Source of the DNA: JADCCX01 sp031431475
GTDB lineage: Bacteria; Pseudomonadota; Alphaproteobacteria; Rhizobiales; Beijerinckiaceae
Direction of reading: 5' to 3'
Length of the DNA: 64,000 nt
Assembly (NCBI GenBank): GCA_031431475.1
Contig: JANPDL010000027.1
Span: 58,042-122,041, forward strand
The position numbers and the translations under genes are program-made. Below the pieces are notes generated by a model. The model ran no database searches. It was not told where the DNA came from and saw only the letters and a list, made by a program, of their open reading frames with translations. Shown here in pieces: positions 26,362 through 34,779 of the stretch. How positions within the stretch are numbered: position 1 is the first letter of the stretch; every line of letters begins with the position of its first letter.

Positions 26362-27284
26362 ACACCACGCTTTTCCTCATCCAGTGCCTGAACGGCCTCC
26401 AGCTCGGCGTGCTGCTGTTTCTGGTGGCAGCCGGGTTGACGCTGGTGTTCGGCGTGATGGATTTCATCAATCTCGCCCACGGCGTGCAATACATGCTGGG
26501 GGCTTATCTCGCTGTGACCTTCACCGCGCTCACGGGCAACCTGTTTCTTGCCCTGCCGCTGGCGTTGCTCGCCGCGATGATTCTGGGGCTGGTGCTGGAG
26601 GTCGTGGTGTTCCGGCATCTCTATGACCGGGACCATCTGGAGCAGGTTCTCGCCACCTTCGGGATCATCATGTTCCTCAATCAAGGTGTGAAGATCGTGT
26701 GGGGCGCGGCTCCGCTCAGCGTGCCAGTGCCCGAGATCATGCAGGGCTCCATCGCGCTGGGGCAAGGCGTGCTCTATCCGGTCTACCGGCTGGCGATCAT
26801 CGGTTCGGGGCTGGCCGTAGCCTTGGCGCTGCATCTGGTGATCAACCACACACGGGTCGGCATGCTGATCCGGGCCGGGTCGACAAATGCGCCGATGGTC
26901 TCGGCTTTGGGCGTCGATATCCGGCGGTTGTTCATGATCGTCTTTGGTTTTGGAGCGATGCTGGCGGGGTTTGCTGGCATCATGATCGCGCCGATCCTGT
27001 CGGTGGAGCCCGGCATGGGCGACCAGATCCTGATCCTCGCCTTCGTGGTTATTGTCATCGGTGGCATCGGTTCCATCAGGGGCGCGTTCATCGCAGCGAT
27101 CCTGATAGGATTGGTCGATACGCTGGGACGCTCGTTCACGGTCGATATTCTGCGGAGCTTCGGCATGGGTCCATCGAATGCCCGCGCGGTGGGACCCGCC
27201 ATCTCGTCCATGCTGATCTATGTGCTGATGGCGGCGGTGCTTTTCTTCCGGCCGTCCGGGCTGTTCCCGGCCAAGGGGCGCTGA
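26358..27284 (+). CDS. Branched-chain-type ABC transporter permease (LivH-like)
   Basis: The 308-residue permease has about eight membrane helices and the LivH-type GLTLVFGVMDFINLAHG near the N-terminus and a VVIGGIGSIRGAFIAAILIG coupling segment. It is translationally coupled to the RidA gene and to the LivM-like gene. HAAT-family importers take up amino acids, urea or aromatic acids. Its place in the operon suggests import of the aromatic acid activated by the ligase. Confidence 0.9.
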   Translation: MNTTLFLIQCLNGLQLGVLLFLVAAGLTLVFGVMDFINLAHGVQYMLGAYLAVTFTALTGNLFLALPLALLAAMILGLVLEVVVFRHLYDRDHLEQVLATFGIIMFLNQGVKIVWGAAPLSVPVPEIMQGSIALGQGVLYPVYRLAIIGSGLAVALALHLVINHTRVGMLIRAGSTNAPMVSALGVDIRRLFMIVFGFGAMLAGFAGIMIAPILSVEPGMGDQILILAFVVIVIGGIGSIRGAFIAAILIGLVDTLGRSFTVDILRSFGMGPSNARAVGPAISSMLIYVLMAAVLFFRPSGLFPAKGR

Positions 27285-28232
27285 GTGACACGCTCTTCCC
27301 GGCTTATTCCGCTCATCCTTTTCACGGCACTGGCGGCTATACCGCTGCTCGGGCTGTTCATCCGCGATGGCTATGTGCTGAGCCTGATTTCGCGGGTGAT
27401 GATCCTGGCGATTGCAGCGATTGCGCTCGATCTGATCCTCGGCTTTGGTGCGCTGGTCTCATTCGGCCATGCCGCTTTCATCGGTATCGGGGCCTATGCG
27501 ATGGGCATTCCGGCATCGCATGGATACGATGGATTTCTGACCGGCCTGCTGGCGGCGCTGGCGGCTTCCGCACTCTTCGCACTTGTCACGGGCGCTCTTT
27601 CGCTGCGTACCAAAGGCGTCTACTTCATCATGATCACACTCGCCTTCGGGCAGATGGCTTTCTATACAGCTGCGTCGCTGAGGGCTTACGGCGGCGACGA
27701 TGGGCTCACAGTAGCATCGCGATCGCTGGTGATGGGCGGCAAGCTGATGAAGGATGACCGCGTGTTTTATTACGTGGTGCTGATCTGCCTGATCGGCGTT
27801 TACTGGCTGTGCCGCGCCATCGTGGCGTCGCGCTTCGGGCGCGTGCTGCAAGGCGCGAAGCAGAACCCGCAGCGCATGCAAGCCATCGGCTTCAACCCCT
27901 ATCCCTATCAGCTTGCGGCCTATGTCATTTCTGGCATGATCGCTGGTCTGTCCGGCTTCCTGCTGGCCAACCTCACGGAGTTTGTCAGCCCGGCTTATAT
28001 GTCGTGGCAACGCTCTGGCGAGTTGATCGTCATGGTGGTGATGGGTGGAATCGGCTCGCTGCATGGCGCGATCATTGGAGCGGCGGCGTTCCTGCTGCTG
28101 GAGGAATGGCTGTCGGGATTCACCGAGCACTGGAAGGTAATCTTCGGCCCAATGTTGGTGCTGATCGTGCTGTTCATGAAGGGTGGCATTCTGGGGTTCA
28201 TCAAGCGGCTGACTGGAGACAGAAATGGCTGA
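27285..28232 (+). CDS. Branched-chain-type ABC transporter permease (LivM-like)
   Basis: The 315-residue second permease begins at the GTG that follows the LivH stop without a gap. LivM features are LDLILGFGALVSFGHAAFIGIGAYA (about 47-72) and VVMGGIGSLHGAIIGAA near the C-terminus. The last 8 bases overlap the ATPase gene. It forms the transmembrane heterodimer with the preceding permease. Confidence 0.9.
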   Translation: MTRSSRLIPLILFTALAAIPLLGLFIRDGYVLSLISRVMILAIAAIALDLILGFGALVSFGHAAFIGIGAYAMGIPASHGYDGFLTGLLAALAASALFALVTGALSLRTKGVYFIMITLAFGQMAFYTAASLRAYGGDDGLTVASRSLVMGGKLMKDDRVFYYVVLICLIGVYWLCRAIVASRFGRVLQGAKQNPQRMQAIGFNPYPYQLAAYVISGMIAGLSGFLLANLTEFVSPAYMSWQRSGELIVMVVMGGIGSLHGAIIGAAAFLLLEEWLSGFTEHWKVIFGPMLVLIVLFMKGGILGFIKRLTGDRNG

Positions 28233-28983
28233 CGCCGTTCTCTCGCTCCGTGGACTGCGCAAGAACTTCGGCGGTCTGCGCGTGACCGATGATGTCTCCC
28301 TCGATGTTGTCCCGGGCGAGATTCATGCCGTGATCGGACCTAATGGCGCGGGCAAAACGACGCTGATCCACCAGATATCGGGTTTTCTGCAACCCGATGC
28401 CGGTCAGGTGTTTCTGGCCGGGACGGATGTCACGAGGCTGCCAGCGGACAAGCGTGCGCGCGCTGGCCTGACCCGTTCGTTTCAGATTACATCCGTATTG
28501 CCTGCCTTCTCAGCATTGGAGAATGTGGCGCTCGCCGTACAGGCACGATCAGGCTCCAGCTTCCGGTTTTTCGGCAAGGCTTCAGCCGAAGATGCACTGA
28601 ATGCGCAGGCGCTGGACATGCTGGCAGAGGTTGGGCTTTTAGAGCGCGCCGATGTAACGGCGGGTGTGCTGTCCCACGGTGAAAAACGCGCGCTGGAATG
28701 CGCCATCGCACTGGCTATGCAGCCCAAAGTCATGCTTCTGGACGAGCCGATGGCAGGGGCTGGCCATGACGAGGGTCAGCGGCTGATTGACCTGATGATG
28801 CGGCTGAAAACGCGCATTCCGATGCTGCTGGTGGAACACGACATGGATGCCGTGTTCCGGGTGGCAGACCGGGTGTCCGTGCTGGTCTATGGAAGGATCA
28901 TCGCGACGGGGACACCCGCTGAAATCCGCGCCAACCGCCAGGTCCGCGAGGCCTATCTTGGCGAGGAGGAAACCCATGCTTGA
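28225..28983 (+). CDS. Branched-chain-type ABC transporter ATPase (LivG-like)
   Basis: The 252-residue ABC ATPase has Walker A GPNGAGKTT (about 38-46), signature LSHGEKRALE and Walker B VMLLDEPMAGAG, then VEHDMD. The NGAGKTTLIHQISGF and LTRSFQIT blocks are typical of LivG. It overlaps both neighbours by 8 bases. It energises the two-permease importer. Confidence 0.9.
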   Translation: MADAVLSLRGLRKNFGGLRVTDDVSLDVVPGEIHAVIGPNGAGKTTLIHQISGFLQPDAGQVFLAGTDVTRLPADKRARAGLTRSFQITSVLPAFSALENVALAVQARSGSSFRFFGKASAEDALNAQALDMLAEVGLLERADVTAGVLSHGEKRALECAIALAMQPKVMLLDEPMAGAGHDEGQRLIDLMMRLKTRIPMLLVEHDMDAVFRVADRVSVLVYGRIIATGTPAEIRANRQVREAYLGEEETHA

Positions 28984-29674
28984 GGTTGCTTCCTTGCAGG
29001 CAGGATACGGCCCGGCGCAGGTGCTGTTCGATATCGGCTTCACTGTGGATGCGGGTGAAGTGGTCAGCCTGCTCGGACGCAACGGCATGGGCAAGACCAC
29101 GACGATCCGTACCATCATGGGCTTGATGCCAGCGACGAGTGGCACCATCCGCTTCGAGGGCAAGGCTTTGAGTGGAGCGCCGTCCTATCGCATCGCGCAG
29201 GCTGGCCTTGGGCTGGTGCCGGAGGGGCGGCAGGTGTTTCCGACACTGACAGTGGAAGAGAACCTCGTGGCCACTGCGGCCGACCGCAGCGGCAAGGGGC
29301 GCTTCACGTTGGATTCGGTCTATGCCTTCTTCCCCAGGTTGAAAGAGCGCCAGAGAAACTTTGGTAATCAGCTGTCGGGTGGCGAACAGCAGATGCTCGC
29401 GATTGGCAGGGCGCTGATGACCAACCCGAAGCTGCTTATCCTTGATGAAGCGACCGAAGGCCTAGCCCCGCTGATCCGTGCCGAAATCTGGGCATCCTTG
29501 GCGCAGTTGCGGGACGAGGGACAGAGCATCCTCGTGATCGACAAGCATCTGGAGGCGCTGCTGCCGCTCGCCAACCGCCATGTGGTGGTCGAAAAGGGCC
29601 GTGTTGTGTGGGCGGGGACGTCCGTTCAGATGCGCGCGCAGAGGGCGGAGGTTGACCGGCTCCTGCATGTGTAG
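28976..29674 (+). CDS. Branched-chain-type ABC transporter ATPase (LivF-like)
   Basis: The 232-residue ABC ATPase has Walker A GRNGMGKTT, signature LSGGEQQML and Walker B LLILDEATEGLAP. I used the ATG at 28976; the longer opening lies in the LivG gene. LivF-type features are GLVPEGRQVFPTLTVEENL and the short length. It ends 14 bases from the convergent pcaG stop. No periplasmic binding-protein gene follows or precedes in the operon. Confidence 0.9.
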   Translation: MLEVASLQAGYGPAQVLFDIGFTVDAGEVVSLLGRNGMGKTTTIRTIMGLMPATSGTIRFEGKALSGAPSYRIAQAGLGLVPEGRQVFPTLTVEENLVATAADRSGKGRFTLDSVYAFFPRLKERQRNFGNQLSGGEQQMLAIGRALMTNPKLLILDEATEGLAPLIRAEIWASLAQLRDEGQSILVIDKHLEALLPLANRHVVVEKGRVVWAGTSVQMRAQRAEVDRLLHV

Positions 29675-29688
29675 GGTGAGCAGATTCA

Positions 29689-30297
29689 TCATACCCCGAA
29701 GAAGGCCGTCTCCTGATCCCCGCCCAGCCTGATGTCACAGCGCCAGACACCATCTGCACCGCGCTTCAGCATCAGCGTCTCGCGCCGCGCCGCTGGCACA
29801 AGCTTCAGCACGGCATCCTCGGCATTGGCTGGATCGCCCTCAAAATAGAAGCGTGTCGTTAGATGCTTGAGCAGACCTCGCCCCAGCACAGTCACCGCGA
29901 TGTGCGGGGCCTGCCTCTTGCCATCCGCTCCCGGCACGCGGCCTGGCCTGATGGTGGTGAAGCGGAAAGTGCCGGTCTTGTCGCTATCGCAGCGGCCAAA
30001 GCCGTGGAACGGTCGGCGATTACCCTCCAGCGTCGCTTCTGTCCTAGCGTAGCTTCCGGCGGCATCGGCCTGCCATATCTCAAGCAAAACGTCCGTCATA
30101 GGAATACCATCGGCGTCGAGCATGCGGCCTTCGATGCGGAGCGTATCGGTCAAGCCAGTGCCATCCGTGAGATCGGTCGCGAACAACTCCGGCACGTCAT
30201 AGGCATGCGGCGTCATCATATAATGGAAGAACGGTCCGACTGTCTGCGACGGCGTGATACCCTCAGGGCGTTTGGCGGTGGCTGGCTCAGTCATCAT
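29689..30297 (-). CDS. pcaG: Protocatechuate 3,4-dioxygenase alpha subunit
   Basis: The 202-residue alpha subunit of the intradiol dioxygenase opens with TPSQTVGPFFHYMMTP, the alpha-type N-terminal signature. It contains the shared beta-sandwich segment DVLLEIWQADAAGSY. The iron ligands are not conserved in this chain, as expected for PcaG. It is last in the pcaIJFHG operon and its start overlaps the pcaH stop. With PcaH it forms the ring-cleaving enzyme that yields 3-carboxy-cis,cis-muconate. Confidence 0.93.
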   Translation of the reverse strand: MMTEPATAKRPEGITPSQTVGPFFHYMMTPHAYDVPELFATDLTDGTGLTDTLRIEGRMLDADGIPMTDVLLEIWQADAAGSYARTEATLEGNRRPFHGFGRCDSDKTGTFRFTTIRPGRVPGADGKRQAPHIAVTVLGRGLLKHLTTRFYFEGDPANAEDAVLKLVPAARRETLMLKRGADGVWRCDIRLGGDQETAFFGV

Positions 30298-30997
30298 GCG
30301 GCTCCTCCATCGGCGTGGCGTCGCGGCCGCGCAGAACGATGTCGAAATTGAAACCCAGCGCCCATTCAGGCTCGGTCAGGTCGAGTGAGAACTTCGACAC
30401 CATGCGCTCGCGCACCTTGGCATCGGGCACGGAATTGTAGATCGGATCGAAGGCAAACAGCGGATCGCCAGGGAAATACATCTGCGTAACCATGCGGCTG
30501 AGAAACGACGCGCCAAACAGCGAGAAATGGATGTGCGCGGGACGCCAGGCGTTGTGGTGGTTCTTCCAGGGGTAGGCACCGGGTTTCACGGTGACAAACC
30601 GATAGTTGCCCTCGGCATCGGTTACCACGCGACCTGCGCCAGTGAAATTCTCATCCAACGGAGCGGGATGCTGATCAGCCACATGCACATATCGTCCGGC
30701 GGCATTGGCCTGCCACACCTCGATCAGCGTATTGGGCACGGGGTGGCCATCCTCGTCCATCACGCGGCCCGCGACGATGATGCGCTCGCCCAGTGGTTCA
30801 CCCTTGTGCTGCTTGGTCAGGTCTGCCTCGTCGGGGCGGACTGAATTGTGACCGAACACCGGGCCAGTGATCTCCGTCATCGTAGGCGGGATGATCACCA
30901 GCGGCTGGCTCGGCGCACGCCGCAGGCTGCTCTTGTAGTTTGGTGTCAGGGAGGCCGGGTGGACGTCCATGCTCTTCAGCGGAAAGCTTCTGGTCAT
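30287..30997 (-). CDS. pcaH: Protocatechuate 3,4-dioxygenase beta subunit
   Basis: The 236-residue catalytic subunit keeps all four non-heme Fe(III) ligands: Y103 (GRYVH), Y142 (GAYPW), H155 and H157 (RPAHIHF). Their spacing (39, 13, 2) is that of the characterised enzyme. The ATG at 30997 overlaps the thiolase stop as ATGA; a longer in-frame opening to 31045 is inside the thiolase gene. It cleaves protocatechuate between the two hydroxyl-bearing carbons. Confidence 0.95.
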   Translation of the reverse strand: MTRSFPLKSMDVHPASLTPNYKSSLRRAPSQPLVIIPPTMTEITGPVFGHNSVRPDEADLTKQHKGEPLGERIIVAGRVMDEDGHPVPNTLIEVWQANAAGRYVHVADQHPAPLDENFTGAGRVVTDAEGNYRFVTVKPGAYPWKNHHNAWRPAHIHFSLFGASFLSRMVTQMYFPGDPLFAFDPIYNSVPDAKVRERMVSKFSLDLTEPEWALGFNFDIVLRGRDATPMEEPHDD

Positions 30998-32193
30998 GAT
31001 ACCCTCTCGATCGCCAGTGCGACTCCCTGTCCTACGCCCACGCACATTGTGGCGACGCCGTAGTGTCCACCGCTCTTCTGGAGCTGTCTGGCCAATGTGC
31101 CGACGATACGCGCGCCTGACATGCCCAAAGGATGGCCAAGCGCGATGGCCCCGCCATTGGCGTTTACAAAGTCCGCATCCTCGGCAAGCCCGAGCTGACG
31201 CAGCGAGGCGATGCCCTGGCTGGCGAAAGCCTCATTCAGTTCCATCGCATCGATCTGCGAGAGCTTCAGGCCGGTGCGCTCCAGAAGCTTTTGCACCGCA
31301 GGTACGGGGCCGATGCCCATAATGCGCGGTGGCACTCCTGCTGACGCCAGCCCGAGCAACCGTGCCATCGGCGTCAGTTTGTATTTCTTGACCGCGGCCG
31401 CCGAGGCTACGATCAGGGCAGCTGCGCCATCGTTGACGCCGGACGCATTGCCAGCAGTCACTGTGCCAGGATTGCGGACAAAGTTCTTGAGCTTCGACAG
31501 TGATTCCATGGTGGTATCGGCACGGGGGTGTTCGTCCCTGTCCACAACAACCGGCATCTTGCCAGAGACGGTAACAGGTGTGATCTCGCCCGCGAAATAA
31601 CCGTCGGCCTGCGCCCGCGCCGCACGTTGCTGGGAGCGCCAGGCGAAGGCATCCTGTGCCTCGCGTAAAATCTGGAAGTCCTCAGCTACGTTTTCACCCG
31701 TCTCGGGCATGGAATCGATGCCGTATTGCTGTTTCATCAGCGGATTGATGAAGCGCCAGCCGATGGTGGTATCGAAGATATCCGCCGAGCGCTGCCAGGC
31801 CTCCGCCGCCTTGCCCATGACGAGAGGCGCACGGGTCATGCTCTCGACACCGCCTGCGATGGCCATATCGATCTCGCCCGCCTTGATGGCACGGGCCGCA
31901 GCGCCGACAGCATCAAGGCCGGAGGCGCAGAGCCGGTTCAGCGTCATGCCGGGTACGCTTTCGGGCAGGCCCGCCAGCAGGCTCGCCATGCGGGCGATAT
32001 TGCGGTTGTCCTCGCCCGCCTGATTGGCGCAGCCGAAAAAAACTTCGTCGATGTTTGTAGCAATATCGGCGTTGCGCGCCAGCAAGGCACTGATCGGCAC
32101 AGCCGCAAGATCATCCGCACGTACCTTGGCGAGCGCGCCACCGTAGCGACCGATGGGTGTGCGGGTGTAATCGCAGATAAAAGCGTCAATCAT
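30994..32193 (-). CDS. pcaF: 3-oxoadipyl-CoA thiolase
   Basis: The 399-residue thiolase has the acyl-accepting cysteine C89 in LNRLCASGLDAV, the histidine in NVNGGAIALGHPLG and the second cysteine in MCVGVGQG. The ATG at 32193 overlaps the upstream stop by one base. Placement directly after the 3-oxoadipate CoA-transferase genes identifies it as the last beta-ketoadipate step, giving succinyl-CoA and acetyl-CoA. A second, distinct thiolase lies at 56596-57804. Confidence 0.93.
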   Translation of the reverse strand: MIDAFICDYTRTPIGRYGGALAKVRADDLAAVPISALLARNADIATNIDEVFFGCANQAGEDNRNIARMASLLAGLPESVPGMTLNRLCASGLDAVGAAARAIKAGEIDMAIAGGVESMTRAPLVMGKAAEAWQRSADIFDTTIGWRFINPLMKQQYGIDSMPETGENVAEDFQILREAQDAFAWRSQQRAARAQADGYFAGEITPVTVSGKMPVVVDRDEHPRADTTMESLSKLKNFVRNPGTVTAGNASGVNDGAAALIVASAAAVKKYKLTPMARLLGLASAGVPPRIMGIGPVPAVQKLLERTGLKLSQIDAMELNEAFASQGIASLRQLGLAEDADFVNANGGAIALGHPLGMSGARIVGTLARQLQKSGGHYGVATMCVGVGQGVALAIERVS

Positions 32194-32984
32194 CACGAAA
32201 TCCCATGCGCTTTTCTGGTGCGGGCGTGAAGCGCGCGCAGCACAGACAATTCCTCCGCTGTGGCTGGCGGCGTTTCGATAATATCTGCCGAAAACTTCAC
32301 GGGCCAGCCGCAATTCTCCTGCACCTTCTCGCGGGTTACGCCGGGATGCAGCAAAACAACGGTCATCTCCTTCGTCACAGGATCGGGAATAAAGACACAG
32401 AGATCCGTGATCAAACGCGTAGGCCCCTTGGTTTTGAGGCCAAGGCGCGTGCGGTGGTCGCCGCCCTCGCCATGGCCCATGGAGGTGATGAAAGGCAGCT
32501 TTTCGACAAAGGCGCGGTTTCCCATCGCCATGGTGATAAACACCTCGCCGCAATTGCTGGCAATCTCTGGTGCACCACCGCCTCCGGGCAGGCGCACCTT
32601 TGGCTGGTCATAACTGCCGACCACGGTTGTGTTGAGGTTGGCGAAACGGTCGATCTGCGCACCACCAAGAAATCCAACCGTGATACGGCCACCCTGCAAC
32701 CAGTAGCGGAACATCTCCGGCACCGGCACTGTGGTCAGTGCGGTATCGCACAGATCGCCGTCGCCGATGGACAGCGGCAGGACATCCGGCTCAGTGCCGA
32801 TGGTACCGCTTTCATAGATCAGCGTGATGCCAGGCGCATGCGTCAGGCGGGCCAAGTTGCAGGCGGCGGAGGGTGCGCCTATGCCGACGAAGCAGATATC
32901 GGTCGGCTTGAGGGCGCGGGCCGCCGCGATGGTCATCATCTCGGTTGGCGTGACGGTGGAGGCGGGAGCGATATGGGCGTTCAT
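32193..32984 (-). CDS. pcaJ: 3-oxoadipate CoA-transferase subunit B
   Basis: The 263-residue class I CoA-transferase subunit has IYESGTIG (E58 is the likely active-site glutamate) and GLGGAQIDR-like FLGGAQIDRF. The size (263) and partner size (282) fit the CatIJ-like or long PcaIJ type rather than the short SCOT-like form. I prefer the ATG at 32984; a GTG at 32999 overlaps the subunit A gene. It activates 3-oxoadipate with succinyl-CoA. Confidence 0.9.
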   Translation of the reverse strand: MNAHIAPASTVTPTEMMTIAAARALKPTDICFVGIGAPSAACNLARLTHAPGITLIYESGTIGTEPDVLPLSIGDGDLCDTALTTVPVPEMFRYWLQGGRITVGFLGGAQIDRFANLNTTVVGSYDQPKVRLPGGGGAPEIASNCGEVFITMAMGNRAFVEKLPFITSMGHGEGGDHRTRLGLKTKGPTRLITDLCVFIPDPVTKEMTVVLLHPGVTREKVQENCGWPVKFSADIIETPPATAEELSVLRALHARTRKAHGIS

Positions 32985-32995
32985 GATTCTGCTCC

Positions 32996-33844
32996 TCACG
33001 CCGCCTTGGGCTTGCGGGTGGCGAACACGTCAGGATCCGCATTCATCACATGCTCCTCCATCCATGTCAGGAAGGTTTCACGGTCGCGCGCAATCGCGTC
33101 CCAGGCAATGTAGAATGCGTTGTCGCGCTTGTAATAGCCCTGAGCATAAGACGGATGCGCACCACCGGGAACGGCGACGATGGCACCAACGGTCCAGTGC
33201 GGCAGGATGATCGCGTTGGCGTTGCGCGGGCCGAACTCATCGACGACTTCTTCGACCGTGATGATCGAGCGTTTGGCCGAGAGTACCGCTTCTTTCTGTA
33301 CTCCGGTGATGCCCTCGATCAGCACATTGCCCTTCCGGTCAGCGCGCAACGCATGGATGATCGCCACATCCGGGCGGATCGCGGGAACTGTCGCCAGAAT
33401 CTCGCCCGTGTAAGGACAGATGATCGACTTGATGGCAGGGTTCACCTTGGGCAGATCCGCGCCGATGTACCCCCGTAGCATCGCGAAAGGCAGGTTTGCC
33501 GCACCAGCCTCGTAGGCATTGGCCATAGCGGCATGGCTGTGCTCGGTCAGCGCCAGCCGGTGCGGCCAGTCGTTCTCGACGGCGTCGCGCATGCGGTGCA
33601 AAGAGCCCACGCCGGGATTGCCGCCCCACGAAAAGATCAGCCGGTCGGCGCAGCCCATGCCAATGAGCTGGTCGTAAAGAATGTCGGGTGTCATGCGGAT
33701 GAGCGTCAGGTTTTTGCGCTTCTGGCGGATGACCTCATGCCCTGCCGCATAAGGGATGAGATGCGTGAAGCCCTCCATGGCGACGGTGTCGCCATCTTTG
33801 ACGTGGGATGCGACGGCATCCTTCAGGGACAAGAATTCGGCCAT
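32996..33844 (-). CDS. pcaI: 3-oxoadipate CoA-transferase subunit A
   Basis: The 282-residue subunit starts at MAEFLSLKDAVASHVKDG and has the SIS-like DGDTVAMEGFTHLIPYAAGHEV motif. The upstream in-frame extension to 34144 runs into the regulator gene and is not credible. It is the first gene of the minus-strand pca operon and starts 76 bases from the divergent IclR-type regulator, with which it shares an operator region. Confidence 0.92.
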   Translation of the reverse strand: MAEFLSLKDAVASHVKDGDTVAMEGFTHLIPYAAGHEVIRQKRKNLTLIRMTPDILYDQLIGMGCADRLIFSWGGNPGVGSLHRMRDAVENDWPHRLALTEHSHAAMANAYEAGAANLPFAMLRGYIGADLPKVNPAIKSIICPYTGEILATVPAIRPDVAIIHALRADRKGNVLIEGITGVQKEAVLSAKRSIITVEEVVDEFGPRNANAIILPHWTVGAIVAVPGGAHPSYAQGYYKRDNAFYIAWDAIARDRETFLTWMEEHVMNADPDVFATRKPKAA

Positions 33845-33868
33845 CAGAACCCCGAGAAGCTTGACAGA

Positions 33869-33905
33869 TGTGCGCCTATCGCACACTGTGCGTATAGCGA
33901 TCACA
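33869..33905. promoter_or_regulatory. Operator-like repeats between pcaI and the IclR regulator
   Basis: A perfect 6-bp inverted repeat TGTGCG-CCTAT-CGCACA (33869-33885) is followed by a second TGTGCG at 33887 that again is followed by a TAT-containing segment and a partly matching inverted half ending CACA. The two half-sites repeat at 18-base spacing. Pca/Pob-type IclR regulators bind clustered repeats in this kind of divergent region. Confidence 0.6.
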
Positions 33906-33920
33906 AATAACGGAAAGCTC

Positions 33921-34697
33921 GTGCATTTGTCAATCCAAACACCTTCTGGTGGCATCGATGCGAAGGACCTGATCGCCGGCCTTGAAAAGGGTCTGGCCGT
34001 CCTGGCGTTGTACTCGGACAGGCGCGACCGGTTGACCATTGCCGATGCCGCAAGAGAAGCTGGTCTGAGCCGGGCAGCAGCGCGGCGCGTGCTGCTGACT
34101 CTGGTGCATGTCAAATATGTTTCGACGGACGGCAAGTTTTTCACCCCGACACCGCGTGTGCTGCGATTGTCACGGGGCTATCTGGAGGCTCGCTCCATCC
34201 CCGAACGGGTGCAACCCTTGCTCGACAGCATCATGCGGCAGACTGGCGAATCTTCATCGGCCGCCATCCTCGATGGCAACGAGATCGTCTATGTCGCGCG
34301 CTCGGCCGCCCGGCGCATCATGTCTGTCGGTCTTGGCGTCGGAAGTCGCCTGCCTGCGCATGCGACATCGATGGGCCGGGTGCTTCTGGCCTTGCTGCCG
34401 TCGGAGGAGCAGGAGGCGTTCTGTCGGCTCGCCCCATTCCCGCGGCTGACGTCACGCACGATCACCGATACCGAAGGCATGCGGCGGGAGCTGAGCAAAA
34501 TTAGAGAACGTGGATTTGCGCTTGTTGACGAAGAGCTCGAGCTGGGATTGCGCTCGATTGCCGTCGCCATTCCAGAAACCGCAGGGCCTCCGCTCGTTGC
34601 CGTGAACATCTCCGTCGCTGCTGCCCAGATGAGCGCGCTCGACATGCGGGAGAAGCTACTGCCGGTGTTGCAGGCCGCTATCAAGACCATGAATTAA
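33921..34697 (+). CDS. IclR family regulator of the pca genes (PcaR/PcaU/PobR type)
   Basis: The 258-residue regulator starts at GTG 33921, which has GGAAAG five bases upstream; the longer opening at 33756 would read through pcaI. The N-terminal winged helix includes LTIADAAREAGLSRAAARRVL, and the effector domain follows with VGSRLPAHATSMGRVLLA. It is divergent from pcaIJFHG, so it probably responds to protocatechuate or 3-oxoadipate and controls that operon and itself. Activator versus repressor cannot be told. Confidence 0.88.
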   Translation: MHLSIQTPSGGIDAKDLIAGLEKGLAVLALYSDRRDRLTIADAAREAGLSRAAARRVLLTLVHVKYVSTDGKFFTPTPRVLRLSRGYLEARSIPERVQPLLDSIMRQTGESSSAAILDGNEIVYVARSAARRIMSVGLGVGSRLPAHATSMGRVLLALLPSEEQEAFCRLAPFPRLTSRTITDTEGMRRELSKIRERGFALVDEELELGLRSIAVAIPETAGPPLVAVNISVAAAQMSALDMREKLLPVLQAAIKTMN

Positions 34698-34779
34698 GCC
34701 GTAAAGTCACGGATGCGATTGCCGCTGTTCAGGCGTATGAAAACGCGGTCTAACCAACGGCAGAAAGGGGGAAGCTACA

